Below are positions 47,848-56,798 of a DNA stretch of 64,000 nucleotides, piece by piece. Below the pieces are notes generated by a model. The model saw only the letters and a program-made list of their open reading frames with translations, was not told the DNA's origin and did not search any database. Each line of letters starts with the position of its first letter. Position 1 is the stretch's first letter. Position numbers and translations under genes: made by a program. Source of the stretch: Candidatus Limnocylindrales bacterium (GTDB taxonomy: Bacteria; Desulfobacterota; Binatia; UBA1149; CAITLU01); assembly GCA_035571835.1 (NCBI GenBank), contig DATNBU010000017.1, positions 318,096 through 382,095 of the forward strand, written 5' to 3'.

Positions 47848-48051
47848 TCAACCTCTTCGATCGGGCTCCTGGCTTCCGGGCGGAAGCGGCCTGCCCTTCG
47901 CATCGGTGCGCTGGATGCGCAGCATCTCGAGCGTCTGGAGCGTGTCGGGGTGAACCCATCCGACGCCGCGCGCACACGGCCGGGGCTGCCCCTCTTCGGG
48001 AACGAACGTCGGGCCCGGCTTGTGAAAATTCACCTGCAGTCGTTTTGCCAT
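47848..48051 (-). CDS. Small hypothetical protein
   Basis: 67 residues on the minus strand (MAKRLQVNFHKPGPTFVPEE...), Pro/Arg-rich in the second half (GRPLPPGSQEPDRRG). It has no recognised domain and no clear ribosome-binding site. It is listed because it fills an otherwise empty 340-bp gap between two plus-strand genes and has ordinary amino-acid composition. It could be spurious. Confidence 0.35.
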   Translation of the reverse strand: MAKRLQVNFHKPGPTFVPEEGQPRPCARGVGWVHPDTLQTLEMLRIQRTDAKGRPLPPGSQEPDRRG

Positions 48052-48174
48052 GTCGGAAGATTTAGCGCGCGCAGGCGCGCGATTCCACCTCATTGCGGCT
48101 CGTCTCGCGCCGGCTCCCCGGCAGCGCCGTGCGCCCGCTTGACGCGTCCCCGGAGCGGCCCAATCTGAAACCCG

Positions 48175-48831
48175 GTGATCCGTGTGAAAGCCGCGCGCAC
48201 CAGCCAGCAGTCCCGGACGGTTTCCCGCGCACCGGTCCCGCCGCGGCCGACGCTTGCGTCGCTTCGCAAGGCCGCTGCCGGCTGCAAGGCCTGCGACCTG
48301 TGGAAGATCGGCACCCAGACCGTTTTCGGTGAAGGCAAAAAAGGCGCCCGCCTGCTGATGATCGGCGAGCAGCCCGGCAACGACGAGGATCTCGCCGGTG
48401 CGCCGTTCGTCGGTCCGGCGGGACGAATGCTCGATCGTGCGCTCGCGGCTGCGGGAATCGAGCGCGATGACGCCTACGTGACCAACGTCGTGAAGCACTT
48501 CAAGTGGGAGCCGCGCGGCAAGAGACGGATCCACAAGAAGCCGAACGCGATGGAAATCGTCGCCTGCCGGCCGTGGCTCGAAGCGGAAATCGCCGTCGTT
48601 CGTCCCGAGCTGCTCGTGTGCCTCGGGGCAACGGCAGCGCAGGCGCTTTTCGGCAAATCGTTTCGCGTGACCGAGCAGCGCGGACGGATCCTGGAGTCGC
48701 CGTTCGGTGTTCCTGCCATGGCAACGGTGCATCCTTCGTCGCTGCTGCGGGCGCCGGACGACGAGACACGTCGGCGCGAAACCGAGCTGTTCGTCGCCGA
48801 TCTGCGCGTGGCGCGAAAGCACCTCGGCTGA
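48175..48831 (+). CDS. UdgX-type uracil-DNA glycosylase
   Basis: 218 residues from a GTG. A four-Cys iron-sulfur cluster frame is suggested by CKAC at about 37-40 with later Cys, as in family 4. The motif GEQPGNDED at about 64-72 and the loop KRRIHKKPN at 116-124 with His120 are hallmarks of UdgX. In UdgX the His of that loop replaces water as nucleophile and locks the enzyme covalently to the abasic site after uracil removal. The VHPSSLLRAPD motif near the C-terminus completes the active site. It is upstream of ileS by about 115 bp in the same direction. Confidence 0.88.
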   Translation: MIRVKAARTSQQSRTVSRAPVPPRPTLASLRKAAAGCKACDLWKIGTQTVFGEGKKGARLLMIGEQPGNDEDLAGAPFVGPAGRMLDRALAAAGIERDDAYVTNVVKHFKWEPRGKRRIHKKPNAMEIVACRPWLEAEIAVVRPELLVCLGATAAQALFGKSFRVTEQRGRILESPFGVPAMATVHPSSLLRAPDDETRRRETELFVADLRVARKHLG

Positions 48832-48946
48832 CACCGCAACGCGCGGCCCTTCGGCGTCCTGAGACGGAAACGTCCTCGCTGCCGAGGCGCTGCAGGTTGC
48901 CCGGTGCGAACCCTGTTGATAACTACGCCGCTTTCGCGAAACCGAA

Positions 48947-51712
48947 ATGGACTACAAACACACGCTGCAACTGCCCGCAACGGCCTTCCCGATGCGCGCG
49001 AACCTGCCCGAGCGCGAACCGGCGATGCTCGAGACGTGGGAACGCGACTCGATCTACGAGCGGATGCTCCAGCGGCGAAGCGCTTCGCCGATGTTCCTGC
49101 TCCACGACGGTCCGCCGTACGCGAACGGCAACATCCACATCGGCCACGCGCTCAACAAGATCCTCAAGGACATCATCGTCAAGTACAAGACGCTGGCCGG
49201 GTTTCGCGCGCCGTACCGGCCGGGCTGGGACACGCACGGTCTGCCGATCGAGCTCGAAGTCGAGAAGAAGGTCGGACGCAAGGCGCGCGCCGAGATGAGC
49301 ATCGTCGAGGTGCGGCGCCTCTGCCGCGACTACGCGGACCGATTCGTCGATATCCAGGGCCGCGATTTCCGCCGGCTCGGCGTGTTCGGCGAATGGAACC
49401 GTCCATATCTGACGAAGGACTTCGATTACGAAGCGCGCGAGATCCGCGAGCTCGCGACCATTCTCGAAAGCGGTGGAGTCTTTCGCAGCCGCAAGCCCGT
49501 CCACTGGTGCGCGTCGTGCCGTACCGCGCTCGCCGAGGCCGAGGTCGACTACGAGACCAAGAAGTCGACGTCCGTGTTCGTGGCGTTCGAAATCGAGGCC
49601 AAGGGACCGCTGGCTCCGTTCGCCGACCGGCGGCCGGCAATCGCGATCTGGACGACCACGCCGTGGACGCTTCCGGCCAACCTTGCGGTCGCGGTGGGCC
49701 CCGACTTTTCGTATTCGCTCGTGGAATCGGGCGAACGCACGCTCGTCGTCGCGACCGATCTTCGCGAGAGTCTGGCGCGGCATTTTCCGATCGGTGCCAC
49801 GCTCGCGACGTTCCAGGGTCGTGAGCTCGAAGGCCTCAAGGCGCGCCATCCGTGGATCGCCCGCGACTCGCTCGTGATCACCGGCGATCACGTCGCGCTC
49901 GATGCCGGAACCGGTGCAGTGCACACCGCGCCCGGTCACGGACACGACGACTACGTGGTCGGGCGCAAATACGGGCTCGAAGCCTACGCGCCGGTCGACG
50001 CCGGCGGATGCTTCACTGCCGAAGTGCCCGAATTCCAGGGCCAGTTCGTCTTCGCCGCCGACAAGGGCGTGATCGACCTGCTCGCGGCGCGCGGCATGCT
50101 GCTCGCGGAAGAAGAAATCGAGCACAGCTATCCGCACTGCTGGCGGTGCAAGAAGGCGATCATCTTCCGTGCGACCGACCAGTGGTTCCTGTCGATGGAA
50201 GACGGCGACCTTCGCAAGCGAACGCTTGCGGCGATCGACCGTGTCACGTGGATTCCGTCGTGGGGCCGCGAGCGCATCTATGGAATGATCTCCGGCCGCC
50301 CGGACTGGTGCCTCTCGCGCCAGCGCGCGTGGGGTGTGCCGATCGTCGCGGTGCACTGCCGCAAATGTGCGACCGTGACCGCAACCGCCGAGCTCGCGCG
50401 CAGCGCCGCCGACATCTTCGAGCGCGAAGGATCGGATTCGTGGTTCGCTCGTCCGGTGGAGGATTTTCTTCCCGCGGGGTTCCGCTGCCCGTCGTGCGGA
50501 GGAGGAGAGTTCGATCGCGAGACCGACATCCTGGACGTATGGTTCGATTCCGGTGTCAGCTTCTCGACCGTCGTCGAAGCCGACTTCGGAGACGGCACCG
50601 TCGCCGATCTCTACCTCGAAGGCAGCGACCAGCATCGTGGCTGGTTCCATTCGGCGCTGCTCACATCCGTGGCCACGCGCGACCGCGCGCCGTACAGGTC
50701 GGTGCTCACGCACGGCTTCGTGCTCGACGGCGACGGGCGCAAGCAGTCCAAATCGCTCGGCAACACGATTGCCCCGCAGGACATCCTGAAGACCTACGGC
50801 GCCGACATTCTCCGCCTGTGGGTCGCGTCCGAAGACTACAGCGAGGACGTGCGCATCTCCGAAGAGATCCTGAAGCGGCTCGCGGATTCGTATCGCCGCA
50901 TCCGCAATACCGCGCGCAATCTTCTTGCGAATCTTGCCGACTTCGACCCTGCGACCGACAGCGTCGCGCTCGCCGATCGCAATGAGATCGACCGCTGGAT
51001 CGACGCGCGGCTCGAGGATTTCCTGACGCGCTGCCGTCGCGCGTACGATGCGTACGAGTTCCACATCGTCTTCCACGCGCTCAACAACTTCTGCAGCGTC
51101 GACCTGAGCTCGCTGTATTTCGACGTCGTCAAGGACCGACTCTACACGAGCGCGCGCGGGTCGCAGGCACGGCGCAGCGCGCAGACCACGATGCACGAGA
51201 TCCTGCTCGCGCTGGTGCGGATCATCGCACCGATCCTGTGCTTCACGGCCGAGGAGATCTGGCAATCCATGCCTGAGGCGGTGCGGCGGGCGGCCGGAGA
51301 TGCGAAGAGCGTGTTCCTGACGGATCTTCCTGTGCCGGAACCTGCGCGCCGGGACGACGCGCTGCTGGCTCGCTGGGAGCGGCTCTGGGAGATTCGCGGA
51401 GTCGTGACCAAGGCGCTCGAGGAGCGGCGCCGCGAAGGCTCGCTCGGGCAGTCCCTCGAAGCGCGCGTTCAGCTGGCGGCTTCCGCGGCCGACGCGCGGG
51501 TTCTCGAATCCATCGGCAATCGCGCGCTGTGTGAGATGTTCATCGTCTCGCAGGTCGGCGTCGAGGCGGGCAACGGCGATCTTCGCGTCGACGTCGACAA
51601 AGCCCTCGGCAGCAAATGCGGTCGCTGCTGGAACTACTCGGAAGCGGTCGGAACGTTCCCCGACCACAGCGATCTCTGCGAGCGTTGCCATCCGGTGGTA
51701 ACGGCCCTGTGA
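48947..51712 (+). CDS. ileS: Isoleucyl-tRNA synthetase
   Basis: 921 residues. HIGH (residues 64-67 in GNIHIGHALN) and the KMSKS equivalent KQSKS (599-603) form the class I active site. The CP1 editing domain includes WTTTPWTLPANLAV and HTAPGHGHDDY. The C-terminal zinc site reads CGRCWNYSE...CERC. It attaches isoleucine to tRNA-Ile and hydrolyses mischarged valine. The gene is followed by lspA with a 4-bp overlap, the common ileS-lspA operon. Confidence 0.97.
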   Translation: MDYKHTLQLPATAFPMRANLPEREPAMLETWERDSIYERMLQRRSASPMFLLHDGPPYANGNIHIGHALNKILKDIIVKYKTLAGFRAPYRPGWDTHGLPIELEVEKKVGRKARAEMSIVEVRRLCRDYADRFVDIQGRDFRRLGVFGEWNRPYLTKDFDYEAREIRELATILESGGVFRSRKPVHWCASCRTALAEAEVDYETKKSTSVFVAFEIEAKGPLAPFADRRPAIAIWTTTPWTLPANLAVAVGPDFSYSLVESGERTLVVATDLRESLARHFPIGATLATFQGRELEGLKARHPWIARDSLVITGDHVALDAGTGAVHTAPGHGHDDYVVGRKYGLEAYAPVDAGGCFTAEVPEFQGQFVFAADKGVIDLLAARGMLLAEEEIEHSYPHCWRCKKAIIFRATDQWFLSMEDGDLRKRTLAAIDRVTWIPSWGRERIYGMISGRPDWCLSRQRAWGVPIVAVHCRKCATVTATAELARSAADIFEREGSDSWFARPVEDFLPAGFRCPSCGGGEFDRETDILDVWFDSGVSFSTVVEADFGDGTVADLYLEGSDQHRGWFHSALLTSVATRDRAPYRSVLTHGFVLDGDGRKQSKSLGNTIAPQDILKTYGADILRLWVASEDYSEDVRISEEILKRLADSYRRIRNTARNLLANLADFDPATDSVALADRNEIDRWIDARLEDFLTRCRRAYDAYEFHIVFHALNNFCSVDLSSLYFDVVKDRLYTSARGSQARRSAQTTMHEILLALVRIIAPILCFTAEEIWQSMPEAVRRAAGDAKSVFLTDLPVPEPARRDDALLARWERLWEIRGVVTKALEERRREGSLGQSLEARVQLAASAADARVLESIGNRALCEMFIVSQVGVEAGNGDLRVDVDKALGSKCGRCWNYSEAVGTFPDHSDLCERCHPVVTAL

Positions 51713-52197
51713 GCGTTCGCGTCTCGGCGCTCCTCGCCCTGCTGATCATAGCGCTCGACCAGTACACCAAATCGCTCATCTCGAGCAGCTGGCGGATCGG
51801 AGAGTCGCATCCGATCGTCCCCGAAATCTTTTCGCTCACGTACGTGCGCAATCGCGGCGGCGCATTCGGACTGATGGCGGATCTTCCGGAGGCCTGGCGC
51901 GTCGCATTCTTCGTGATCTTCGCGATTGCAACGGTCTCGGCGCTTCTCTGGATGCTGCGCAGCACGCCGCGCGGCGACGTGCTGCAGCGTTTCGCGCTCA
52001 CGGCCGTGATCGGCGGCGCGGCGGGCAATCTCTACGATCGCGTGCGCTACGGCGAGGTCGTCGATTTCCTCGACGTGTACTATCGCGACTGGCACTGGCC
52101 GGCATTCAACGTCGCCGACAGCTTCATCTCCTGCGGCGTAGTACTGCTGCTGATCGGCTCGTTGCGGCACAGTCGCGACGTCGATCGCGGCACGTAG
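51709..52197 (+). CDS. lspA: Lipoprotein signal peptidase
   Basis: 162 residues from a GTG overlapping the ileS stop (GTGA), showing translational coupling. Four membrane helices are present. The catalytic Asp pair is in GNLYDRVRYGEVVDFLD and FNVADSFI, and YVRNRGGAFG is the conserved loop. LspA cleaves the signal peptide before the lipid-modified Cys of prolipoproteins in the inner membrane. Lipoproteins in this window include those at 40852, 52450 and 56799. Confidence 0.96.
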   Translation: MSVRVSALLALLIIALDQYTKSLISSSWRIGESHPIVPEIFSLTYVRNRGGAFGLMADLPEAWRVAFFVIFAIATVSALLWMLRSTPRGDVLQRFALTAVIGGAAGNLYDRVRYGEVVDFLDVYYRDWHWPAFNVADSFISCGVVLLLIGSLRHSRDVDRGT

Positions 52198-52204
52198 TCG
52201 TCTC

Positions 52205-52335
52205 GATTGGTGGGCCGGACGTCGATAAGGGCCCATCTGCGGCGTTGGATTCCGGCTACGTTCGGTCGACGTACGGCAAGTACGACTCCCTCTCTACGCC
52301 GGAATCCGCCTTGCATCTGGACCCTTCTCGCCGCC
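52205..52335. repeat. Structured intergenic element
   Basis: Between lspA and the OmpA lipoprotein gene, GGATTCCGGC (52247-52256) and its exact complement GCCGGAATCC (52308-52317) enclose a 51-nt interior with GTCGACGTAC and GTACGAC, also largely self-complementary. It resembles a degenerate repetitive element or a structured RNA. No protein is encoded. Confidence 0.4.
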
Positions 52336-52449
52336 CGGCTCGTTTTACGGGCGCTCTCGTCGCTTGATCGAATACAATTGGCATTCGTGCGGTCGAACGG
52401 CCCGCAAGTGCCTTCGGCTTTCGCCGGGCATCTGCCTACGGAGGAATTG

Positions 52450-53316
52450 ATGAACAAGTTTGATGTCGGTCTTCGAATGTCTGCGGCGATCCTTGCGGTG
52501 AGCTTTGCGGGTTGCGCGTCCGGGCCGATGTCGGCTCGGGAGCAGGGGGCGCTCGGCGGTGCGGCGGTCGGGGCGACGTCCGGTGCGATCATCGGGAGTG
52601 CGAGCGGCGATTCGGCGGAAGGCGCGCTGATCGGTGGTGCGCTCGGAGCCATCACCGGTGCGATCGTCGGCGACAGCGTGGACGCGCAGCGCCAGCGGAT
52701 GCAGCGCGACGAGGCGCTCACGAACGAGCTTCGCGAGCGCAACCTTGACGCGTATCGCACCGATCGCGGCGTGGTCGTCAATATCCCCGACGTGCTGTTC
52801 GAGTTCGGCCGCGCCGAGCTTACGCCCGGCGCGTATCGCAAGATCTCGGGCATCGCCGATGTTCTCGCCAGTCCGGGTGTCGCCTGGCGCCGGGTGTCGG
52901 TGGAGGGTCATACGGACTCGATCGGATCGACGGAATCCAATCAGCGCCTGTCCGAGCGGCGCGCGGACGCGGTTGCGAATGCGCTCTCCCGCCAGGGCGT
53001 TGCGCCTGCGCGCCTGTCGACGCACGGCTTCGGCGAAGCGTATCCGGTTGCCGCCAACGTGCACGGCGACGGCAGCGACAATCCTGCCGGACGCGCGCGC
53101 AACCGCCGAGTCGAAGTCGTGATCCTCGACGAACAGGGTGACAGCTCGCGGCCGGGACCGCAGCCGGCGCGCCAGTACGAATCGGCCGATCCGAATGACG
53201 AGCCCGGCTACCCGGAGCCTGCGCCCTATCCGTCGAGGCCTGCGGGGCCGCCGCCCGGCTATCCGTCTGCACCTCCGGGCTATCCGCCGGGGCCTCCGCC
53301 GCCGTACGGTTACTGA
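52450..53316 (+). CDS. OmpA-family lipoprotein with glycine zipper
   Basis: 288 residues from the ATG at 52450, with GGAGG 5 nt upstream. The lipobox SFAGC places the acylated Cys near 22. A glycine zipper (about 34-78; GALGGAAVGATSGAIIG, ALIGGALGAITGAIVG) follows, then an OmpA domain (about 110-225: VLFEFGRAELTPGAYRK, VEGHTDSIGSTESNQRLSERRA, RARNRRVEVVIL). A Pro/Gly/Tyr-rich tail of about 60 residues (PGYPSAPPGYPPGPP) ends the protein. The zipper may insert in a membrane while the OmpA part binds peptidoglycan. It is monocistronic with a strong terminator. Confidence 0.92.
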   Translation: MNKFDVGLRMSAAILAVSFAGCASGPMSAREQGALGGAAVGATSGAIIGSASGDSAEGALIGGALGAITGAIVGDSVDAQRQRMQRDEALTNELRERNLDAYRTDRGVVVNIPDVLFEFGRAELTPGAYRKISGIADVLASPGVAWRRVSVEGHTDSIGSTESNQRLSERRADAVANALSRQGVAPARLSTHGFGEAYPVAANVHGDGSDNPAGRARNRRVEVVILDEQGDSSRPGPQPARQYESADPNDEPGYPEPAPYPSRPAGPPPGYPSAPPGYPPGPPPPYGY

Positions 53317-53337
53317 GTCGCAGGACTTCGAAAACAG

Positions 53338-53373
53338 AAACGGCCCGCTCCTTCGAAAAGGAGCGGGCCGTTT
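53338..53373. terminator. Bidirectional intrinsic terminator
   Basis: A perfect 16-bp stem (arms 53338-53353 and 53358-53373) with a CGAA tetraloop is followed by TTTTG on the plus strand and by AAA-derived Ts on the minus strand. It separates the convergent OmpA lipoprotein and lipase genes. Confidence 0.9.
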
Positions 53374-53442
53374 TGTTCGTGGCGATCCGTGACTTGATCA
53401 GAACGCTCGGGGGATCCCCTCGCGACGGCTCCCGCTGCTCGC

Positions 53443-54834
53443 TCAGGGTAGCGAATTGATCAGGTCTGGACCGGCCCCGCGAAGCGACCTTGTTTTCCAC
53501 CACAGCGTGGCCGCGTGGCTGTTGCCCGAGTCGTGCGCCTGCTTCCAGTTGTACGAGCCGTTGCACGTCGAGCCGTTGCTCACGATGCCGATCTCGCCGA
53601 GCGCGACGGCGTGGTCGTCGCCGTCGAAGTATCCGGGATGCTTGCACAAGCCTGCGACGTCGAGGCCCTTGGCCTTGTTGCCCGACGTCAGCGTGTCGTC
53701 GATCTCGCCGGTCGCGCACGCGCTTCCCATCGAGAACGTGGGGCTGGTCGTGTTGTACGACAGCGACGAAGTCGAGTTTGATCCGGTGGCCGCAACCCGC
53801 GGCGCCGCGACGAACAGCCAGTCGAGAATGCGATTCTTTGCGGCGTCGCGCGCAGCGGCATGGTTCGGGTCGCTGCCGGACGTGATCGTGCTGTGACAGA
53901 ACGATCCGTACTTCGTTCCATGCGAGACCCGATAGGTCTGGCCCGGCGCCGGAGTCATGTCGAGGCCGACGGCCCACGGACTGCCCTGCGCGTCGTACGG
54001 CAGGGATCCATCGCTGTTACCGGTCCACAGCGACGGCGAGCAGCTCGCCCACCCCGTCAGCATCATTGCGCGCTTGTTGTTGGAGACCCAGTCGGCGGCC
54101 GAAAAGCCGCTGATGCGCCCGGCATACTCGCACCACCCGTTGCCCTGCGCGCACGAGCTTCCGAATCCGGCGATCGCATCGCCGTTCTTGCACGTGGTTT
54201 CGAAGCTGAGCGGACCGGCGACGTTGTACTTGCTGGTGCCGAGCGAATCGATCATGCCGTGAACGGTCACGACGCCGGCAATCCGGCTCTGCACGCCCCA
54301 GTCCTTTGTGCCGACTCCGCCGGTTCCGTAGTTCGCTGCGACTTCCATCGCGACGCGCCCGCCGGTGCTGTGGCCGATCAGGATGACGTTCTGTGCGGGC
54401 GACGGGTAGTAGTAGTTGATCTCCTTCGCGAGCCGGTAGCGCCATTCGTATGCGGTCGTGCACGGATCGCCCTGCGTGGTCGTCGTGCAACCGGGGTCGC
54501 CGACTTCCCAGTCGTCCATGTTCAGCGGGTTGGTCGAATCCGAAGGATGATACGGAGAAGGTGTTGCCGTGTAGAGGTTCGCAAAACGGCGATTGACGAC
54601 GACGGTGTCGCCGGGATGCGCGGTCTGCCAGGCCGAGATCCTGGCCGGCAGGTCGGTGCCGATCGCGGTGTCGAGATCCTTCAGCGATCCGGCGGCATTC
54701 TGCCGGTCGGTGGTGCAGCCTTTGACGCCGTGCACGTAGAGCAGGTTGAGCGTGATCGTGCGCGCAGACGCTGTCGTTGCGCCGGCAAGAACGAGAACGG
54801 TGGATGCAAGAAGAGCGCGGCGCCAGTCTGTCAT
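53443..54834 (-). CDS. Exported alpha/beta-hydrolase (lipase-like)
   Basis: 463 residues from the ATG at 54834, chosen for GGAGG 5 nt upstream and the signal peptide after it (cleavage near ASA). After the signal comes ITLNLLYVHGVKGC, with the HG oxyanion strand, then the nucleophile elbow VILIGHSTGGRVAM with Ser at about 180. Catalytic Asp and His are probably in the C-terminal half (FDGDDHAV, HDSGNSHA). Several Cys are present, suggesting disulfides outside the cell. It probably hydrolyses esters or lipids. An operator-like palindrome lies about 150 bp upstream, and the HTH-AAA regulator gene is next upstream on the same strand. Confidence 0.82.
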   Translation of the reverse strand: MTDWRRALLASTVLVLAGATTASARTITLNLLYVHGVKGCTTDRQNAAGSLKDLDTAIGTDLPARISAWQTAHPGDTVVVNRRFANLYTATPSPYHPSDSTNPLNMDDWEVGDPGCTTTTQGDPCTTAYEWRYRLAKEINYYYPSPAQNVILIGHSTGGRVAMEVAANYGTGGVGTKDWGVQSRIAGVVTVHGMIDSLGTSKYNVAGPLSFETTCKNGDAIAGFGSSCAQGNGWCEYAGRISGFSAADWVSNNKRAMMLTGWASCSPSLWTGNSDGSLPYDAQGSPWAVGLDMTPAPGQTYRVSHGTKYGSFCHSTITSGSDPNHAAARDAAKNRILDWLFVAAPRVAATGSNSTSSLSYNTTSPTFSMGSACATGEIDDTLTSGNKAKGLDVAGLCKHPGYFDGDDHAVALGEIGIVSNGSTCNGSYNWKQAHDSGNSHAATLWWKTRSLRGAGPDLINSLP

Positions 54835-54979
54835 GAGAGCCTCCGTGGACGAGAGACGTCCGGCCTGCATAGCAGACGGGCCGTCGGCGAGTCTTTACGG
54901 AACTCTTACGCGCGCTCGGAAACCGCAAAGTTCCCGTCCGTTTTGCGGAAATCGCACTCCGGCGCCGCCGGGCGCGGTG

Positions 54980-54993
54980 CACGCGATTGCGTA
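54980..54993. promoter_or_regulatory. Palindromic operator-like site 3
   Basis: On the minus strand this reads TACGCAATCGCGTG, matching the perfect palindrome TACGCAATTGCGTA of site 38162 at 12 of 14 positions. It lies 146-159 bp upstream of the exported lipase start, a distance similar to that of site 1 from the SGNH gene (166 bp). Confidence 0.4.
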
Positions 54994-55021
54994 CGCGCCG
55001 CGACCGTCGGCAACGCTCTCG

Positions 55022-56146
55022 TCAGGTAGCCGTCGATCCGTTGCGATCGCGAAGCAGCGACTCGGATCGCCACCACTTCTCGATGCGTGCCGGTCGTCCG
55101 CCGGTTGCGCGCATCACTTCGTCGACGACGTGGTCGGCAACGGGGCTGCCCGAGAGATTGTCGAGCAGCCGCTGCGTGGCAGGGCGATCGAGATCGGTGA
55201 GCTCGAAGCGACGATGTCCTTCGCGCTCGCGCATCGCGTCAAGCACCACCGCGAGTTGCGGCGTCATGGCTGACCATCCGACCGCAATCAGGACGGGTGC
55301 CGACGCGCAGATCGGCAGCAGCCGGCGCAGCAGCGACAGCGAACCGGTGTCTGCACGTTCGACGTCGTCGAACAGCAGCAGCACCGGCCGGTCGGCGGCC
55401 GCCGCCCGCATGGAGATTGCGACCGCTTCGAGGAGCGAGTCATGAAATGCGTCGGTATCGTCGATCGATTCGGGTTCGGCCCATCGTCCGAGAAAAGGAA
55501 CGATCGAGGCCAGGCTGCCGAGGTGCCGGCCCATCGCGAGCCGCACCGAACGCGAGTCGTAACGCGTGACGTAAGCGGCGACGACCTGCGCCCATAGCGA
55601 GTACAGCGAGTTCGTCGCGCCCGGAGCGGGGGCGGCCCGCAGAACTTCCATGCGCCGGCGGCGCGCGTACGTGCCGATTTCCTCGAGGAGCGCGGATTTG
55701 CCGACGCCTTCTTCGCCGGTGACTTCGGCCGTGCGCAGGTTGGTCGACGACAGCGCGTCGACGATCGCCTGAAGGTCGCCGAACTCGCGCTCGCGTCCGA
55801 CAAACGGGTCGCCCGACCATGTGCCCGCTGCGCGCCGGCGCGTTACCTCCACCGGCCCGCTGAAGCGGTAACCACGACGCGCCACCGTAAGGATCATCGG
55901 CGGCCCGTCGCGCTCTTCGATGAGACGCCTCGCGCGATGCACGCAGATGCTGAGCGCGCCTTCCTGAACGTCGCGATCGGGCCAGAGCCGGTCGAGCAGC
56001 TCGTCTTTCATGACGACCCGGTCCCTGTGCCGGATCAGATAGGACAGCAGATCGAAAACGCGCGGCTCGACGGCAATCGGAATTCCGTCGCGCGAAAGCT
56101 CGCAGCGATGATCATCGAGCTCGAGCCCCGCAAAACGTACGCGCAT
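55022..56146 (-). CDS. Winged-helix/AAA ATPase transcriptional regulator, short form
   Basis: 374 residues. Residues 1 to about 98 form an OmpR/CadC-type winged helix (Trans_reg_C): FDLLSYLIRHRDRVVMKDELLDRLWP and LTVARRGYRF. From about 115 an AAA (STAND-like) domain begins with VGRERE; Walker A GEEGVGKS at 144-151 and Walker B LLLFDDVERAD at about 255. Related regulators usually continue with several hundred residues of TPR repeats; here the protein ends after the ATPase. It may control the exported lipase encoded 187 bp downstream on the same strand. Effector unknown. Confidence 0.82.
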   Translation of the reverse strand: MRVRFAGLELDDHRCELSRDGIPIAVEPRVFDLLSYLIRHRDRVVMKDELLDRLWPDRDVQEGALSICVHRARRLIEERDGPPMILTVARRGYRFSGPVEVTRRRAAGTWSGDPFVGREREFGDLQAIVDALSSTNLRTAEVTGEEGVGKSALLEEIGTYARRRRMEVLRAAPAPGATNSLYSLWAQVVAAYVTRYDSRSVRLAMGRHLGSLASIVPFLGRWAEPESIDDTDAFHDSLLEAVAISMRAAAADRPVLLLFDDVERADTGSLSLLRRLLPICASAPVLIAVGWSAMTPQLAVVLDAMREREGHRRFELTDLDRPATQRLLDNLSGSPVADHVVDEVMRATGGRPARIEKWWRSESLLRDRNGSTAT

Positions 56147-56229
56147 CGTCGTCGGTTACCCTGGCGGGCAGGCGAAGAAGTGAACCCCGCGCCGAGGCAA
56201 TGCAAGGTCCCGCCGGATGATGGCCGCCT

Positions 56230-56592
56230 CTACGATTTTTCCGGCAGCAGATCGAGAACCGATTCGGAGGGCCTGCACAGCCTGGTGCCATGCGGCGTCA
56301 CGACGATCGGACGGTTGAGGAGGATCGGATAGCGCGCGACGAAATCGAGCAGCTCTTCTTCGCTCCACTTCGGGTCATCGAGTGACAGCGCCTGGTATTG
56401 GGCTTCCTTGGCTCGAAGCAGCGGCCGGATGCTTCCTCCGGTTGCCGCGGCCAGCTCGCGCAACGTGGCTTTCGACAACGGCTCTTTCAGATACTCGACG
56501 ATCTCGGGCTCGATGCCGGCGCCGCGCAGCAGGGCCAGCGCATTGCGCGACGTGCTGCATGCGGGATTGTGGTAGATCCTGACGTCCTTCAT
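56230..56592 (-). CDS. arsC: ArsC-family reductase (glutaredoxin-type arsenate reductase)
   Basis: 120 residues. Catalytic Cys12 is in HNPACSTSRNAL, with Arg contributions expected from LLNRPIVVTPHGTRLCRP, the usual ArsC signature. Glutaredoxin-linked ArsC reduces arsenate to arsenite in the cytoplasm; close homologues such as YffB/Spx-like proteins do not. No arsenite efflux gene is adjacent, so resistance is not certain. It is transcribed separately from the regulator gene to its left, about 80 bp away. Confidence 0.88.
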   Translation of the reverse strand: MKDVRIYHNPACSTSRNALALLRGAGIEPEIVEYLKEPLSKATLRELAAATGGSIRPLLRAKEAQYQALSLDDPKWSEEELLDFVARYPILLNRPIVVTPHGTRLCRPSESVLDLLPEKS

Positions 56593-56717
56593 CTCCCGCG
56601 CTCCGTGGCTTCATCGTTGCCGATTCGAAGGCCAACGCAAGGCCTCCCGGCTTTCCCGGACAGCGGCGTTCTATTCGTCGTGTGCATGCAGGTTCCGGCG
56701 CCCGGCGCGTGCAGGAC

Positions 56718-56755
56718 AAAAAAGGGAAGCGCGCGTGGAACGCGCGCTTCCCCTT
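56718..56755 (-). terminator. Intrinsic terminator of the His/Asp-rich lipoprotein gene
   Basis: A 12-bp stem (56724-56735 with 56741-56752, loop TGGAA) is followed on the minus strand by TTTTTTG, directly downstream of the gene ending at 56799. Confidence 0.88.
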
Positions 56756-56798
56756 CTTGTGCCGGCAAAGTGCAATCCCTGCTGTTGATCAGTGACCG

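Noticed and set aside
50530..50560. tRNA T-loop-like GGTTCGATTCC
   Set aside because: It encodes WFDSG inside IleRS and has no acceptor stem or other tRNA arms around it.
48923..51691. 922-codon minus-strand open frame opposite ileS
   Set aside because: An antisense shadow of a high-GC gene; ileS on the other strand has all catalytic motifs.
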